Source: Acaryochloris sp. CCMEE 5410 (GTDB taxonomy: Bacteria > Cyanobacteriota > Cyanobacteriia > Thermosynechococcales > Thermosynechococcaceae). Taken from it: 64,000 nt of DNA. Under the pieces are notes generated by a model. The model was not told the origin of the DNA and made no database searches. It was given only the letters and a program-made list of their open reading frames with translations. Below, piece by piece: positions 1 through 8,952 of this stretch. Position numbers and translations under genes: made by a program. Position 1 is the stretch's first letter; each line of letters begins with the position of its first letter. The DNA is taken from assembly GCF_000238775.2 (NCBI RefSeq), contig NZ_AFEJ02000005.1, positions 248,001-312,000 on the forward strand. The letters are read 5' to 3'.

Positions 1-458
1 TGGTGGACGATATGGTTGCTGACACTCCCAAGAAAAAGTTCCTTGAGTCCCGTGCGACCATGGCGTCCCACGACAATCAGATCAGCGTGCCAGTCTTTAG
101 CCCGTTCACAAATCTGAGGCCCTGGATTACCTAATTCAGTCTCAAAGATTGTCTTTATACCTTGATGCTCTGCTTTTAGGCAAAATTCTTGCAACCATAG
201 TTTGGATTCCGCAATTTGTGCGTCCCAGGCTTGCCTTGCCAACTCGTAATCCACAGCAGATGGAGAAAGGTAACCTGATTCTAAAGGAGTCCCTACCGGT
301 GAGATCGTTGAATTACCCAAGGGATTAATTTCTGCCTCTACACTATGAAACAGCTTTACCTCAGCTGCATGTAATTTTGCTTCTACCAATGCCTGTTCAT
401 AAACTGCAGGTTGAAGGAAGGAAGTATCTAGTGCAACCAAAATGCGATGATATCTCAT
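1..458 (-). CDS. Universal stress protein (UspA family), 3' end outside window
   Basis: Single UspA domain, about 152 codons visible; the C-terminus runs off the left edge. The start ATG at 458 has a GGAGG box 8 bases upstream, and the protein opens with MRYHRILVALDTS, a typical first UspA strand. Near the edge the ATP-binding loop is intact (VVGRHGRTGLKELFLGS, fitting G-x2-G-x9-GS). USPs of this type bind ATP and accumulate under stress or growth arrest; the ligand here is inferred from the motif. It is divergent from the ferredoxin-nitroreductase gene and is one of four USP genes in the window. Confidence 0.9.
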   Translation of the reverse strand, partial: MRYHRILVALDTSFLQPAVYEQALVEAKLHAAEVKLFHSVEAEINPLGNSTISPVGTPLESGYLSPSAVDYELARQAWDAQIAESKLWLQEFCLKAEHQGIKTIFETELGNPGPQICERAKDWHADLIVVGRHGRTGLKELFLGSVSNHIVH

Positions 459-672
459 CAGGATTCCTCCATAGAAATAACAACCGTCTTGACAGTTCCC
501 ATCCCCCCCTATATCTCCATGGTAGAGCTTTATTTTCACAAGCAGCGATAAAAGATTTTGCCGCAGAGCTGGCAAGTAATTGGAAATATGGCTTTATTCT
601 TGTCTCCAGCGGAGGGGTTTCGTCAACGCTCATCGATTAGGCGAGGGGGGACGGGGATAGACAATTGGCACC

Positions 673-702
673 CACACAAATTGCTCATTTAGTATGCCTA
701 GG
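673..702 (+). promoter_or_regulatory. Recurrent promoter box, copy A (upstream of ferredoxin-nitroreductase)
   Basis: CACACAAATTGCTCA, 9 bases, then CCTAGG as a -10-like hexamer, about 135 bases before the downstream ATG. Same 15-9-6 layout as the other copies in this window. The remaining 459-836 intergenic sequence shows nothing else clear; a weak minus-strand half match lies at 760-774. Confidence 0.5.
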
Positions 703-836
703 CTCAAAGATAGAGATGGCAATATCAGTCAAAGTTAGTCCTATAGCAGGGGGGGACTTCACCTGTGATGTGAGGACATCCTGGTGTCAGAAGCGAAACA
801 TCAGCCAGCATGTGCAAAGGCTAAGGAGTCAGCATT

Positions 837-1709
837 ATGGCGACTATCCAGATTGATGCTGAACGCTGTCAGAAATGTGGAAAATGTGTGCAGATTTGTC
901 CAACGATCTTTGCACAACATACCAAAGGGGCAATTCCTCACTTGCTAGACACTACTCGATGTATCGAATGTGGGCATTGCGTCGCCATTTGTCCCAGCGA
1001 GGCGATTTCTCATTCGAGTTTTCCGTCTGGCACCATCGCTCCAATCCAGCCAGAACAACTGCCCGATACGGCACAATTCATGGAACTATTGCGATCGCGC
1101 CGTTCCGTTCGTGAATTCAGCAAGAGGCAAGTTGATCGGGCACTGATTGAACAAATTATTGAGGCAGCCTGCTTTGCGCCCAGTTCCCACAATGTCCAAA
1201 GTACAGAGTACATCGTCGTCCAAGACCCCGCCATGCGCCAGCAAATTGTTGAACTGACCATCGCTCAATACCGACAGTGGCGCAAACTACTCGGCAATCC
1301 AATCGCACGAACCCTGACACGGCTGGTGAGAGGCTCAACCGGGCAAGCCACGTTAGACGAACTACGCGAAGCCTTTACAAACCTAATCAACCAGTACGGT
1401 CAGGGAAGCGACCCCATTCTGCGAGAGGCTCCTACCCTGCTGATCTTCCATGGCGATCGTCACATCGGTTTCGCTGGGGTTAACGCCAACCTTGCCTTGC
1501 AAAATGCCAGTTTAGTGTGTGAAACCTTGAAGTTGGGTGCTTTTTATACTGGCTATGTCGTTGCTGGCAGTAATTTCAATCCTCGGCTGGCCAGACTACT
1601 GAAACTCCCACCAAATCACAAAATCTATGCTGGTTTAGCAATCGGTCATCCTAGATTTCACTATAAAAATTGGATTGAGCGCAAACCTGCTCAGATTCAA
1701 TGGTTTTAA
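837..1709 (+). CDS. Ferredoxin-nitroreductase fusion protein
   Basis: 290 residues. Residues 1-60 form a bacterial 2x[4Fe-4S] ferredoxin: C11, C14, C17, C21 and C42, C45, C48, C52. Residues about 80-270 are a nitroreductase-family FMN domain (SRRSVREFS near its start; FAPSSHN follows). The family reduces nitro compounds, quinones or flavins; here the fused ferredoxin could feed electrons directly to the flavin (inference). AAGGAG lies 9-10 bases before the ATG. A shared promoter box (copy A) lies upstream. Substrate unknown. Confidence 0.88.
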   Translation: MATIQIDAERCQKCGKCVQICPTIFAQHTKGAIPHLLDTTRCIECGHCVAICPSEAISHSSFPSGTIAPIQPEQLPDTAQFMELLRSRRSVREFSKRQVDRALIEQIIEAACFAPSSHNVQSTEYIVVQDPAMRQQIVELTIAQYRQWRKLLGNPIARTLTRLVRGSTGQATLDELREAFTNLINQYGQGSDPILREAPTLLIFHGDRHIGFAGVNANLALQNASLVCETLKLGAFYTGYVVAGSNFNPRLARLLKLPPNHKIYAGLAIGHPRFHYKNWIERKPAQIQWF

Positions 1710-1822
1710 GACCTGAAATCGCCAGAGAGTTCTGATTCTTCGGAATAACTCAAGCTTGTGAAGCATACTGAACGGTTAGTGTAACCCCGGTTGAAATTTT
1801 CACTAGCCATAAGCGGCTAAAG

Positions 1823-1852
1823 CTCATGTTTTCCTCATTATGTTGCTCTATA
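1823..1852 (+). promoter_or_regulatory. Recurrent promoter box, copy B (upstream of tandem USP / hoxEF)
   Basis: CTCATGTTTTCCTCA, 9 bases, then TCTATA. Located about 120 bases before the USP start; hoxE follows that gene without a box of its own, so this copy may drive usp-hoxE-hoxF. Nearly identical to copy C at 6546. Confidence 0.6.
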
Positions 1853-1970
1853 ACCCTAAGCAGAAAAGCCAAGAATAGATGTTTGAGTCAGTCTTCCCTT
1901 CTGGAAGTTCGACGGAAATAGAAATCATCAGTAAAAGCTTGACTAGAGCGGAATACTTTAGGAGGTTGTC

Positions 1971-3044
1971 ATGTTGAAAAAAATTCTGGTGGCTCTAGAT
2001 CATTCAGCCTTTAGCCAGAAAACCTTTATGCAATCTCTGGTTTTAGCCAAGGCAACCCATGCAAAGCTGATGCTGTTTCATGTCATCTCATCGACTGAGG
2101 AAGGATATCCTCCTTATCCCTTGATGCCAGGTGTGTTGGAGGAGTTTGACCTGTCATATGCTGGAGTCGCAAACTCTTATCTCAATGACTTAGATGTCTT
2201 CAAAGCCAGCAGTCTTGAGTTACTCAGATCTCGAGCCAATCAGGCTAAAGAAAAGGGTCTTACCGTTCTCTACCAACAATCCATGGGAGATCCAGGCAGA
2301 GAGATTTGCGACATAGCCCGACAGTGGAAAGCGGATACGATCATCATCGGACGCCGCAGTCGAAATCTTCTTAGCAAAATTCTATTGGGCAGTGTTAGCA
2401 ACTACGTCACACACCATGCTCCTTGTTCAGTGTTAATTGTCCACCACCAGGATGTGCCGGAGTTCATCCCCAAACAATCTATAAATACTTTAGATGCGAA
2501 TCAGCCGTCTTTCGAAGAATGGCGCGGAAAGTTGTCTTACCGCAGTATCTTAGTGGCCTTGGATGGGGGTGACATTAACCAGCCTATCTTTAATAGGGCA
2601 ATAAATCTTGCCAAGAGAATGTCCACGGCTCGGTTGATGATGCTGCATGTCTTGCCCCCTGATGTGGCCAAAGTTCACATTTCTAGTACTCCTCCAACCG
2701 CTATTGCTCAGCAACGGCTGGATAACTATCCTAGTTTGCGTGATGACATCCTCTACAGCCAACAACAACAATGGAATGCCTATGATAGTGATTGCTTACC
2801 CCAATTGCGATCCTATACTGCGATCGCAAGGGAAGCAGGTATTCCGACTGAATTTATTCAACAACCCGGATCTCCCGGTGAAGTCATTTGTGAATTTGCT
2901 AAGAACAGATCATCAGACTTAATTCTAGTGGGTAATCGAGGTCGTTCTGGACTTAGTGAATTGCTTCTTGGCAGTGTGGGGAAATATGTTGCGAACCATG
3001 CGTCCTGTTCCGTGATGGTCGTTCGTCCTCAACAACCGGCATGA
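1971..3044 (+). CDS. Tandem universal stress protein (two UspA domains)
   Basis: 357 residues with two UspA domains, about 1-155 and 188-355. AGGAGG precedes the ATG by 6 bases. The second domain has a canonical ATP loop (GNRGRSGLSELLLGS). In the first the loop reads GRRSRNLLSKILLGS, with Ser where the second Gly is expected, so nucleotide binding may differ between halves. It ends 71 bases before hoxE, same strand, so probably co-transcribed with the hydrogenase diaphorase genes. Promoter box B lies upstream. Confidence 0.92.
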   Translation: MLKKILVALDHSAFSQKTFMQSLVLAKATHAKLMLFHVISSTEEGYPPYPLMPGVLEEFDLSYAGVANSYLNDLDVFKASSLELLRSRANQAKEKGLTVLYQQSMGDPGREICDIARQWKADTIIIGRRSRNLLSKILLGSVSNYVTHHAPCSVLIVHHQDVPEFIPKQSINTLDANQPSFEEWRGKLSYRSILVALDGGDINQPIFNRAINLAKRMSTARLMMLHVLPPDVAKVHISSTPPTAIAQQRLDNYPSLRDDILYSQQQQWNAYDSDCLPQLRSYTAIAREAGIPTEFIQQPGSPGEVICEFAKNRSSDLILVGNRGRSGLSELLLGSVGKYVANHASCSVMVVRPQQPA

Positions 3045-3115
3045 AGACAAAAGATGTGCTCTTAGAACATCGCAGAGCGATCCAATAACTGTTGAGTGAA
3101 GGGAGTCAAACTATT

Positions 3116-3625
3116 GTGGATGGCAAACCTCATCCCAGTGGAGATCAGCGTTTTAGGGTGCTAGAGGCAACGATGAAACGTCATCAATATCAGCCCAATT
3201 CACTGATTGAAGTTTTGCATAAGGCTCAGGAATTGTTCGGATATTTAGAACGCGACATCCTATTACACATTGCCCACAGTTTAAAGTTACCCCCTAGTCA
3301 AGTCTATGGTGTAGCCACCTTCTATCACTTTTTCTCGCTAACACCTTCTGGACGCCATACCTGTGTGGTTTGTATGGGAACGGCATGTTTTGTCAAAGGG
3401 GCTGCATCACTCCTGTCAACAGTGGAACAGATCGCTCACATTCAAGCTGGGGAAACTACTCAAGATGGAGGCTTGTCACTCAGCACTGCTCGTTGCTTGG
3501 GGGCCTGTGGGAGTGCTCCTGCTGTGGTGTTGGATGGTCAAGTGGTTGGCTATCAAACCTCAGAAAACTTAGGTCAGCAAGTCACGCAAATGATGGACCA
3601 TCCTCAATCTAAGGTCGCAACATAA
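3116..3625 (+). CDS. hoxE: HoxE, [2Fe-2S] subunit of the bidirectional NAD-linked hydrogenase
   Basis: NuoE-like thioredoxin-fold subunit, 169 residues from the GTG chosen here. The [2Fe-2S] ligands are visible as C-x4-C (CMGTAC) and C-x3-C (CLGAC). The frame is open from a TTG at 3092, but GGGAG sits about 11 bases before the GTG at 3116 and nothing suitable precedes the TTG. HoxE joins HoxF and HoxU in the diaphorase module that exchanges electrons with NAD(H) or ferredoxin/flavodoxin. The stop is directly followed by the hoxF ATG, so translation is tightly coupled. Confidence 0.9.
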   Translation: MDGKPHPSGDQRFRVLEATMKRHQYQPNSLIEVLHKAQELFGYLERDILLHIAHSLKLPPSQVYGVATFYHFFSLTPSGRHTCVVCMGTACFVKGAASLLSTVEQIAHIQAGETTQDGGLSLSTARCLGACGSAPAVVLDGQVVGYQTSENLGQQVTQMMDHPQSKVAT

Positions 3626-5281
3626 ATGGATTTACAAGAGCTACAAACCCTTGCTGAGCGAGAACAAGAGATTCTCGATGCGCCTTGCATCCGCTGCTGT
3701 ACGGTGGGGGGCTGTTTATCTGCTAATGCCTTGGCAGTAAAAGAACAAATTGAAGTTGAGATCGCAACTCAAGACCTCAACCCTCCTATGCAAGTTCGGG
3801 GGGTGGGCTGCATGGGACTGTGTAGCCGAGGTCCCCTAGTCCGACTAGACCCCGCAGGCATTCTCTACGATCAAGTAACCCCCGAAGACGCCCCTGAACT
3901 GGTCCACGCCTGCCATAAAACCCTCCAACCCCATCTGCCTAAAGCCTTATCAAATAGTTCTCCGCTCCAACCCTCCACTTATCAGCCCCGACATCACCCT
4001 TTCTTCACCCTGCAACACCCCATCGTCCTCGAAAACAGTGGTCATATTGACCCTAAGGAAATCAAGGATTATATGGCCCAAAAAGGCTATCTAGCCCTTT
4101 ACCAAGCCCTTTACGATATGACCCCCAGTGATGTAATTGATCAGATTACTCAAAGTGGTCTTCGAGGGCGAGGCGGCGGCGGATACCCCACAGGCTTGAA
4201 ATGGTCAACAGTCGCCAAAATGCCCCCTGGACAAAAGTATGTGATTTGCAATGGTGATGAAGGTGACCCGGGTGCCTTTATGGATCGCAGTGTCTTAGAA
4301 AGTGATCCCCATCGGGTGTTAGAGGGGATGGCAATTGCAGCCTACGCTGTCGGTGCCAACCAAGGCTACATCTATATTCGAGGTGAGTATCCCCTCGCCA
4401 TCAATCACCTCGAAACGGCCCTGCGTCAAGCTCGCAAGCAAGGTTTACTCGGCAGTCAAATTTTTGAGTCTCCCTTTGACTTTCGGATCGATATCCGTAT
4501 TGGGGCGGGGGCCTTTGTTTGTGGCGAGGAAACAGCCCTAATGGCCTCCATCGAAGGGAAGCGTGGATTACCTCACCCTCGACCACCTTACCCTGCTGAA
4601 TCTGGACTCTGGGGTTGTCCAACATTGATTAATAATGTGGAAACTTTTGCCAATATCGCTCCGATTATTCGCAATGGGGCTGAATGGTTTGTTGGGATTG
4701 GTACAGACAAGAGCAAAGGAACCAAAGTGTTTTCCTTAGCGGGCAAGATCCAAAATACCGGATTGATTGAAGTCCCCATGGGTACCTCCCTGCGCCAAAT
4801 TGTTGAACAGATGGGCGGGGGTGTCCTTGATGGATCGGCTAAAGCAGTGCAAACGGGTGGCCCCTCAGGGGGATGTATTCCTGCCCATGCCTTTGATACA
4901 CCCGTAGATTATGAATCTCTGACCCGTTTGGGGTCCATTATGGGGTCCGGTGGCATGATTGTCATGGATCAGGCCACCAATATGGTGGATGTCGCTCGTT
5001 TCTTTATGGAATTTTGCATGGAAGAGTCCTGTGGTAAGTGTGTTCCCTGTAGAGCAGGAACGGTTCAGCTTTACCAGTTACTCACAAAAATCTGTGATGG
5101 GAAAGCAAGAAAAGAGGATTTAGAGTCTTTAAACCAACTTTGCGAAATGGTCAAGGATACTAGCCTATGTGGCCTTGGAAAATCTGCCCCCAATCCTATT
5201 CTTAGTACCCTACGTTTTTTCAAAGATGAGTACTTAACGCTGATGCATAATGAGGGTTCTGGCGATTATCACCCCCCATAA
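3626..5281 (+). CDS. hoxF: HoxF, FMN/NAD(H)-binding diaphorase subunit
   Basis: 551 residues, family-typical length. The N-terminal 110 residues are the thioredoxin-like [2Fe-2S] part (CIRCC, CMGLC). The NuoF-like core follows: [13 protein letters not shown] at 178-190 (NADH site) and [13 protein letters not shown] at 209-221 (FMN site). The C-terminal [4Fe-4S] motif [13 protein letters not shown] is near 468-480, with a later Cys in SLCGLG. It oxidises NADH or reduces NAD+ for the hydrogenase. Starts on the base after the hoxE stop. Confidence 0.95.
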   Translation: MDLQELQTLAEREQEILDAPCIRCCTVGGCLSANALAVKEQIEVEIATQDLNPPMQVRGVGCMGLCSRGPLVRLDPAGILYDQVTPEDAPELVHACHKTLQPHLPKALSNSSPLQPSTYQPRHHPFFTLQHPIVLENSGHIDPKEIKDYMAQKGYLALYQALYDMTPSDVIDQITQSGLRGRGGGGYPTGLKWSTVAKMPPGQKYVICNGDEGDPGAFMDRSVLESDPHRVLEGMAIAAYAVGANQGYIYIRGEYPLAINHLETALRQARKQGLLGSQIFESPFDFRIDIRIGAGAFVCGEETALMASIEGKRGLPHPRPPYPAESGLWGCPTLINNVETFANIAPIIRNGAEWFVGIGTDKSKGTKVFSLAGKIQNTGLIEVPMGTSLRQIVEQMGGGVLDGSAKAVQTGGPSGGCIPAHAFDTPVDYESLTRLGSIMGSGGMIVMDQATNMVDVARFFMEFCMEESCGKCVPCRAGTVQLYQLLTKICDGKARKEDLESLNQLCEMVKDTSLCGLGKSAPNPILSTLRFFKDEYLTLMHNEGSGDYHPP

Positions 5282-5405
5282 GATAGCGTCAGACTTGGGT
5301 TTAAGACTGTTGAGTTTTGTTAGTTCAGAAACGATTTAACTTAACATTACAGAACTCAAAAAATGTCCTACTTTTTCTATAAACTTAGTCCGAATAATTC
5401 TGAAG

Positions 5406-6371
5406 ATGAGCATGCAAAATCCTGTTGAACCAAGCCGCTTCCCTCATCCCCCAGTAAAGGTATGGGGGCGAGGCGTTAGGCTGACTTTGCTGACCACTCT
5501 TTGTAGTCTCTTCACCCTAGCTAACCCTCAGCTTGTTTCCGCAGAAACGGTCCTTGAAAAAATAGAACGTACCGGCACAGTAACCGCTGGAACGAACAAG
5601 AATACCCTTCCCTTTGCCTTCCAAGATGAGCAAGGGCAATTCCAGGGGTACTCGATTGAAATGCTGAAACAGATACAGGCCCAATTATCGAAAAAACTTG
5701 GTAAAGAGATTAATCTCGAACTTGTTGCGCTGACCCCCAACGAACGAATTCCTAAATTAGTCGCAGGGGAAGTAGACATTGTCTGTGATGCGAGCAGCTA
5801 TACCTGGGAGCGGGACAAGGATATAGACTTTTCCGTCAGCTATGGTTTGACAGGCACTCGCTTGTTGATTAAGCAAGGGGAAAAGGCATGGGAACCTGAG
5901 ATGTTGGTGAATCAGAAAATAGCTGCTGTGGCGGGCACAACGAATGAGATTGCGATTCGTCGAGCGCAGCCCCAAGCCCAAATCATCGTTCTCCCAGATC
6001 ATACTCAGGGTTACAAAGCGCTGGAGCAGGGAACAGTTGATGCATTTGCAGCAGACGGCATTTTACTCGAAGGTTGGCTACAAACCAGCCAGAACCCTGA
6101 AGACTTCACTGTTGTCGGGTATTTCTCAAGAGAAGGTATTGCCTGCATGGTGCCTGAGAATAATTCTAAATTTGTTGATCAAGTGAATTACTCACTCGTG
6201 CGTTTTATGGAGGGTTACTTAAAGGGTAAAGAACCCTATGTCAAAACGTTTGATCGTTGGTTTGGCCCTGAGGCTAAAGTCCCTCTCACTCAAGACCTGA
6301 GATCTTTAGTCCTAGAAACCATGCAGCTAGTGATTGATTTCAAAGAAGAAATTCCTGAAAGCGATCTTTAA
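5406..6371 (+). CDS. Periplasmic solute-binding protein, family 3 (amino-acid ABC type)
   Basis: 321 residues. An Arg-rich start and hydrophobic stretch lead to a likely signal-peptidase site after VSA (Ala46), so the protein is probably periplasmic. The mature part opens ETVLEKIERTGTVTAGTN and has the SBP_bac_3 layout, as in PBPb-type amino-acid binders. No permease or ATPase is in the window, so it is either an orphan binder or serves a transporter elsewhere. It separates hoxF from hoxU, an unusual place. An in-frame ATG at 5412 is an alternative start. Ligand unknown. Confidence 0.85.
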   Translation: MSMQNPVEPSRFPHPPVKVWGRGVRLTLLTTLCSLFTLANPQLVSAETVLEKIERTGTVTAGTNKNTLPFAFQDEQGQFQGYSIEMLKQIQAQLSKKLGKEINLELVALTPNERIPKLVAGEVDIVCDASSYTWERDKDIDFSVSYGLTGTRLLIKQGEKAWEPEMLVNQKIAAVAGTTNEIAIRRAQPQAQIIVLPDHTQGYKALEQGTVDAFAADGILLEGWLQTSQNPEDFTVVGYFSREGIACMVPENNSKFVDQVNYSLVRFMEGYLKGKEPYVKTFDRWFGPEAKVPLTQDLRSLVLETMQLVIDFKEEIPESDL

Positions 6372-6545
6372 GATAACCAATCATGAACTGTTTATTTCAA
6401 GCCGTCCTCTGATGAAGCTAAAGTCGAGCACTAACCCAATCAGTCGGATTCGATAGGGGATGGATTACGGTAGAACAAGACTTGCAAACTGCGGTGAGAT
6501 AAGGTTTGCAATGTGCCTGTTTCACCTTACCTTGACCAGCTATCA

Positions 6546-6575
6546 CTCACGTTTTCCTCATATTGTCTATATAGC
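6546..6575 (+). promoter_or_regulatory. Recurrent promoter box, copy C (upstream of 63-aa gene and hoxU)
   Basis: CTCACGTTTTCCTCA, 9 bases, then TATAGC, about 95 bases before the small gene at 6670. It lies in the roughly 300-base gap after the solute-binding protein and suggests hoxU, hoxY and hoxH have their own start of transcription. Confidence 0.6.
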
Positions 6576-6669
6576 CTCAAATTAAGAGGTCAGATGTCAC
6601 ATTCTCTGAGAACTGACACCTTTTCCTCAACTTTGACTGCAAACAGTTTAGTTGTGAGGGCATTCGATC

Positions 6670-6861
6670 ATGGCAACATTCAAGGATAAATCTCTATCCA
6701 TCCAATCCTTAAGCAAAACGGTTCGACGCTTCCTGAACTATATCGCTCAACCGATTCTCCGTATCTTTAGTCCCTCCCATGATGACTATCCAAAGGTGGG
6801 CGTCCAACCCTTTGAAGGTGATCCAGCTGATCCAAATCTAAACCAGGAAGGATCTTGGTAA
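6670..6861 (+). CDS. Small conserved-looking hypothetical protein (63 aa)
   Basis: 63 residues, no membrane segment. Basic, amphipathic N-terminal half ([19 protein letters not shown]), then an acidic tail with [15 protein letters not shown]. That tail resembles short proteins I recall from cyanobacteria, but I cannot name a family. GAGGG lies about 9 bases before the ATG, a shared promoter box lies upstream, and hoxU starts 40 bases downstream. It may be a hydrogenase-linked small protein or a chance neighbour; function not assigned. Confidence 0.6.
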   Translation: MATFKDKSLSIQSLSKTVRRFLNYIAQPILRIFSPSHDDYPKVGVQPFEGDPADPNLNQEGSW

Positions 6862-6901
6862 GGACTGGATACACAGCAGAAGGAAAAGGCTGGTATGGGC
6901 T

Positions 6902-7621
6902 ATGGCTGTAAAGACCCTCAAGATTGACGATCAATTGATCAGTGCTCGGGGAGATGAAACAATCCTTGAGGCCGCCGCCGCATCAGGGATTCATATTCCG
7001 ACGCTATGCAACTTGCAGGGTGTTTCCTTGTGGGGAGCCTGTCGACTCTGTCTAGTCGAGGTTAGTGGAAGTTCGAAGCTAGTGGCCGCCTGTGTCACAC
7101 CAGTAGCAGAGGGGATGGTCGTTCAAACCCAAACCAAACGGCTTAAACATTATCGGCGCATGATCGTGGAGCTGCTCTTTGCGGAAGGAAATCATATCTG
7201 TTCAGTATGTGTTTCCAATCACCACTGCGAATTGCAGGATCTTGCTATTGAGATGGGGATTGATCATGTGCGCTTTACCTATCAATTCCCAGATCGCTCT
7301 GTTGATATTTCCCATCCTCAATTTGGCGTTGATCATAATCGCTGTGTTTTATGTACTCGTTGTATTCGAGTTTGTGATGAGATTGAAGGGGCTCATACCT
7401 GGGATATGGCAGGTCGAGGTCGGAATTCCCGAGTGATCACAGATTTGAACCAGCCTTGGGGGGAAGCCGAGAGCTGTACCGCTTGTGGAAAGTGTGTCAA
7501 TGCCTGTCCCACAGGAGCCATCTTTCGTCGTGGTTCAACGGTTGCGGAGATGGAGCACGATCGGAGCCAACTTGAATTTATTTCTACTGCGAGAACGAGG
7601 CGAGAATGGGTGCAAAAGTGA
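6902..7621 (+). CDS. hoxU: HoxU, iron-sulfur subunit linking diaphorase to hydrogenase
   Basis: 239 residues. N-terminal plant-type [2Fe-2S] ferredoxin domain with C36, C47, C50, C64. A His/Cys cluster region follows ([12 protein letters not shown]), then two [4Fe-4S] binding segments ([11 protein letters not shown] and [12 protein letters not shown]). This is the NuoG-N-like electron wire between HoxEF and HoxY. ATG at 6902 follows AAGG-containing sequence. About 120 bases separate it from hoxY. Confidence 0.95.
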   Translation: MAVKTLKIDDQLISARGDETILEAAAASGIHIPTLCNLQGVSLWGACRLCLVEVSGSSKLVAACVTPVAEGMVVQTQTKRLKHYRRMIVELLFAEGNHICSVCVSNHHCELQDLAIEMGIDHVRFTYQFPDRSVDISHPQFGVDHNRCVLCTRCIRVCDEIEGAHTWDMAGRGRNSRVITDLNQPWGEAESCTACGKCVNACPTGAIFRRGSTVAEMEHDRSQLEFISTARTRREWVQK

Positions 7622-7741
7622 GGGATAAATTCCAGACAGTGCAAGGAAATCAGTTTTGAGGTTGGAATAGTGAGTTTGAATGCATCTCGTGAAGGTGTTC
7701 GAACTTAGAAGTGCACAACTATTTTGGGTTACGGAGGTAGG

Positions 7742-8287
7742 ATGGCAAAACTGAAGTTAGCGACTGTTTGGCTAGGCGGATGCTCAGGATGCCATATGTC
7801 TTTCCTAGACCTTGACGAGTGGTTATTTGAGTTGGCCCACCAAGTCGATCTGGTCTACAGCCCTTTTATGGATGCCAAGCAGTATCCACAAGAAGTGGAT
7901 GTGGCACTCGTCGAAGGCGCAATAGCCAATACCGATCATTGGGAGATGATTCATCAGGTTCGTGATTGCACTCAATACCTGATTGCCTTTGGGGATTGTG
8001 CTGTTACGGGGAATGTCACCGCCTTACGTAATATTTTGGGTACTGCGGAGGGGGTACTTGAGCGGTCTTACATAAACTTGGCTGATCTGGTGCCTCAGAT
8101 TCCTGCAGAGGAAGCGATTGTCCCCCCTTTATTGGATTGGGTTAAACCCGTACATACCGTTGTTCCCGTCGATCTCTATTTACCGGGTTGCCCACCATCA
8201 CCTTCTCGAATCAAATTTGTATTAGAAGCGCTACTACAGGGGAAGAGGCCTCAACTCGAGGGTCGAGATCAAATTAAATTCGGGTGA
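7742..8287 (+). CDS. hoxY: HoxY, small subunit of the bidirectional [NiFe] hydrogenase
   Basis: 181 residues. The frame is open from a TTG at 7724, but the ATG at 7742 has GGAGG just upstream and gives the family start MAKLKLATVWLGGCSGC. The four ligands of the proximal [4Fe-4S] cluster are visible: C14, C17, the Cys in FGDCAVTGN and the Cys in LPGCPPS. It passes electrons between the HoxH active site and HoxU. Followed by a CBS-CP12 gene after 73 bases. Confidence 0.95.
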   Translation: MAKLKLATVWLGGCSGCHMSFLDLDEWLFELAHQVDLVYSPFMDAKQYPQEVDVALVEGAIANTDHWEMIHQVRDCTQYLIAFGDCAVTGNVTALRNILGTAEGVLERSYINLADLVPQIPAEEAIVPPLLDWVKPVHTVVPVDLYLPGCPPSPSRIKFVLEALLQGKRPQLEGRDQIKFG

Positions 8288-8360
8288 CAAAGCCTCAAAC
8301 CAATGGTCAAGGGCCTCTGCTCAGTTCCTATCAATCGTGGACGTATCAAGGAGTACCAAG

Positions 8361-8906
8361 ATGCTTAAAGTTAGAGACATTATGACCCAAGAGGTGATTG
8401 CGATTCAGGATACTGCAACAGTGGCACAAGCCATTGCTCTGATGCAATACCATAAAGTCCGCTCCCTCATTATCGAGCACCCTGAAGGTCAAACCGCTTA
8501 CGGGATCATCACTGAGCGAGATATTGTTTACCGAGTCATGGCTGTTGGCAAAGATCCCCATGAAATTGGCGTTCAAGAGCTTGTCCGCGAACCCTGTATT
8601 ACAGCCCATCCTGATCTCACTGTGGAAGAAATGGCTCAATTGTTTGCAGCAGCAGGCATTCAGAGAGCGCCAGTAATTGATGGACAGCAGCTTTTAGGCA
8701 TCATTTCCGTCACTGACTTAGTGATGAAAACGGATGGAAAGCAGAACTATCAAGCCGATTGGCTCGCGTTGCAAGTTGAAAATGCGTTAAAGCATGCCCG
8801 GATTATTTGTGGTGATCCGCAAACCCAGATTTCAAAAGAATGCTCTGTAGCCTGGGATGTGGTTGAAGCTTTTGAAGACCAAGCTGCCTTAAACGGAGCT
8901 ATTTAG
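8361..8906 (+). CDS. CBS-CP12 fusion protein, short form
   Basis: 181 residues from the ATG preceded by AAGGAG at 8348; an in-frame GTG at 8337 is less likely. Residues 1-130 form two CBS domains (opening LKVRDIMTQEV), which usually bind adenosine nucleotides. Residues about 138-175 look like CP12: a Cys pair C150/C161 followed by VAWDVVEAFEDQAA, matching the AWD-VEE core. The second CP12 Cys pair, which mediates GAPDH binding, is absent. CP12 controls the Calvin-cycle enzymes PRK and GAPDH. Placement between hoxY and hoxH suggests a role tied to hydrogenase or redox control (inference). Confidence 0.82.
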   Translation: MLKVRDIMTQEVIAIQDTATVAQAIALMQYHKVRSLIIEHPEGQTAYGIITERDIVYRVMAVGKDPHEIGVQELVREPCITAHPDLTVEEMAQLFAAAGIQRAPVIDGQQLLGIISVTDLVMKTDGKQNYQADWLALQVENALKHARIICGDPQTQISKECSVAWDVVEAFEDQAALNGAI

Positions 8907-8952
8907 TCCTTCAGAACAGGCTACTTTATCACTTTCAGTGTAGGTACCTCAG

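Noticed and set aside
760-774. Minus-strand CTCACATCACAGGTG as a box for the left-edge USP
   Set aside because: Only the first half matches, and it lies over 300 bases from the start codon.
665-856. Plus-strand open frame of 63 codons before the ferredoxin-nitroreductase gene
   Set aside because: No ribosome site, no recognisable protein pattern, and it overlaps promoter box A and the next gene start.
5282-5405. Inverted repeat and terminator between hoxF and the solute-binding protein gene
   Set aside because: The GAGTTTTG/CAGAACTC arms pair poorly and no T-run follows.
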